Under the pieces are notes generated by a model, which saw nothing but the letters and a program-made list of their open reading frames with translations, made no database searches and had not been told where the DNA came from. A program made the translations under genes and the position numbers. Below are positions 63,225-64,000 of a DNA stretch of 64,000 bases, piece by piece. Positions within the stretch are counted from its first letter, which is position 1; every line of letters starts with the position of its first letter. Origin of the DNA: Chitinophaga polysaccharea (GTDB lineage: Bacteria; Bacteroidota; Bacteroidia; Chitinophagales; Chitinophagaceae); NCBI RefSeq assembly GCF_902150045.1, contig NZ_CABFVU010000003.1:1-64000 (forward strand), in the 5' to 3' direction.

Positions 63225-64000
63225 ATGAAACGTGTTAATATACTTCTGGCAACAGCCGCTTTCCTGTTGCTCAACGCCTGCAAAAAAGACCTCAGCGGTC
63301 CTTCTGTGGATGATAATATCCTCAACTACGAAATACCGGAGGTGCCGGTAACGGAGAACTACGTGGTAGGCGCATTCTATACTTCTTTCGGTGGCTGGAA
63401 CGCCAACATCAAAGAAGTGCCGGTAGTGGGAAAATACGGTATGCCCAATGGTGTGCTTACTGCCGGCGTGATGCCCAAACATATTGCCTATGGCGTAAAA
63501 GCAGGACTGGATTATTTCGTGTTCTCCTTCCGTTCTCCCAACAGGGACGCCAATAACTACAGATCGGATTCCACGCTGATCCGCGGGTTTATTGACGCCG
63601 ACGGGGAAGGCCAGATGAAATTTGCCATGTCGTATAATTTCAGCACCGGCACCTACGGCGGCCTCAGTGCCACTAATCCTATCGAAAAAGATAAGCTGAA
63701 ACTGGCGCAGTTCTTCGACGACTTCCGCCGCATTGTGCCTTATATGAAAGATGCGCATTACATGAAGGTGGGCGATAAACCCCTGCTGTATATCCAGAAC
63801 GCACAAACGTTGTTTTCCGACAGCAACAAAGCCATTTATGATACGCTGAGAAGCCAGCTGAAAACATTGGGTGTGGAGCCTTACATAGTAGGCATGCAGG
63901 ACCGCTGGACACCGCCCGCCCGTTATGAGATCCGCTTCAAAGGCTGTGTAGACGCCATCTATCACCAGTCGTTCAGCTCGCAGATCAACAACTGGGACAG
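63225..64000 (+). CDS. GH71/GH99-like lipoprotein, cut by the window end
   Basis: The first 258 residues are visible from the ATG at 63225; the gene continues beyond the window. The lipoprotein signal (LLATAAFLLLNAC) places it on the surface or in the periplasm. YVVGAFYTSFGGWN, YGVKAGLDYFVFSF, FDDFRRIVPYMKD and YMKVGDKPLLYIQNAQ resemble the GH99/GH71/WbsX-like TIM-barrel group. Members act on alpha-mannan or fungal alpha-1,3-glucan. Catalytic residues lie beyond the end, so activity cannot be judged. It is probably the enzyme of this locus. Confidence 0.75.
   Translation, partial: MKRVNILLATAAFLLLNACKKDLSGPSVDDNILNYEIPEVPVTENYVVGAFYTSFGGWNANIKEVPVVGKYGMPNGVLTAGVMPKHIAYGVKAGLDYFVFSFRSPNRDANNYRSDSTLIRGFIDADGEGQMKFAMSYNFSTGTYGGLSATNPIEKDKLKLAQFFDDFRRIVPYMKDAHYMKVGDKPLLYIQNAQTLFSDSNKAIYDTLRSQLKTLGVEPYIVGMQDRWTPPARYEIRFKGCVDAIYHQSFSSQINNWD

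Noticed and set aside
62331..63965. 544-codon minus-strand ORF
   Set aside because: It lies antisense to a clear SusD gene and the start of a GH71/99-like gene; its translation has no domain and an odd Val/His/Arg-rich composition.

Overview
The window looks like a chromosome segment of a free-living Bacteroidota, most likely a Chitinophaga-like member of the Chitinophagaceae. This is inferred from three SusC/SusD pairs, type IX secretion (T9SS) sorting domains of both types, a PorP/SprF protein and a Bacteroidota-style contractile injection locus. No rRNA, tRNA, IS element or CRISPR array was found.

Region 1 (1-15.7 kb) is AT-rich and centred on T9SS surface proteins. It holds a 2,723-residue surface protein with a tandem array of twelve near-identical 402-bp units, followed in the same direction by a PorP/SprF partner and a TPR/beta-propeller protein. 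Then come a secreted M43 metalloprotease, a WxPGxW-repeat envelope protein on the minus strand and a small exported protein. The same palindrome (ATTAAAC-N2-GTTTAAT) lies upstream of both T9SS cargo units.

Region 2 (16-24.5 kb) is a glycan-uptake operon (SusC, SusD, sialate O-acetylesterase). It is followed by a Crp/Fnr-type regulator and a quinone-oxidoreductase-like enzyme, with a perfect 16-bp palindrome and a TAnnTTTG promoter box between them.

Region 3 (24.5-48.8 kb) is the most striking part: an extracellular contractile injection system (eCIS). Fifteen minus-strand genes, from a DUF4255 cap/terminator protein (44.5 kb) to an AAA+ ATPase (24.6 kb), encode sheath, two tube proteins, LysM hub, VgrG-like spike, PAAR tip, gp25, two baseplate proteins, a possible fibre, the tape measure and two proteins of less clear role. 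Transcribed divergently from a 190-bp AT-rich region is a two-gene operon. Its first gene encodes a membrane-anchored GH18-like protein that has lost the catalytic acidic residues. Its second encodes a DUF4157 (HExxH) candidate effector that ends in a eukaryote-style CaaX prenylation box (CIMM). I infer that the second gene is cargo aimed at eukaryotic cells and that the first is a binding, anchoring or immunity partner.

Region 4 (48.8-64 kb) has a minus-strand SusC/SusD pair, then an HxlR regulator, an NTF2-like protein and a TfoX-like protein. It ends with another polysaccharide-utilization locus: a transmembrane regulator (LamG-like and kelch-like sensor, one TM helix, SARP-like DNA-binding domain), SusC, SusD and a GH71/GH99-like lipoprotein cut off by the window end. 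TTAAT direct repeats at 11-12 bp spacing before this susC are a plausible target of the regulator.
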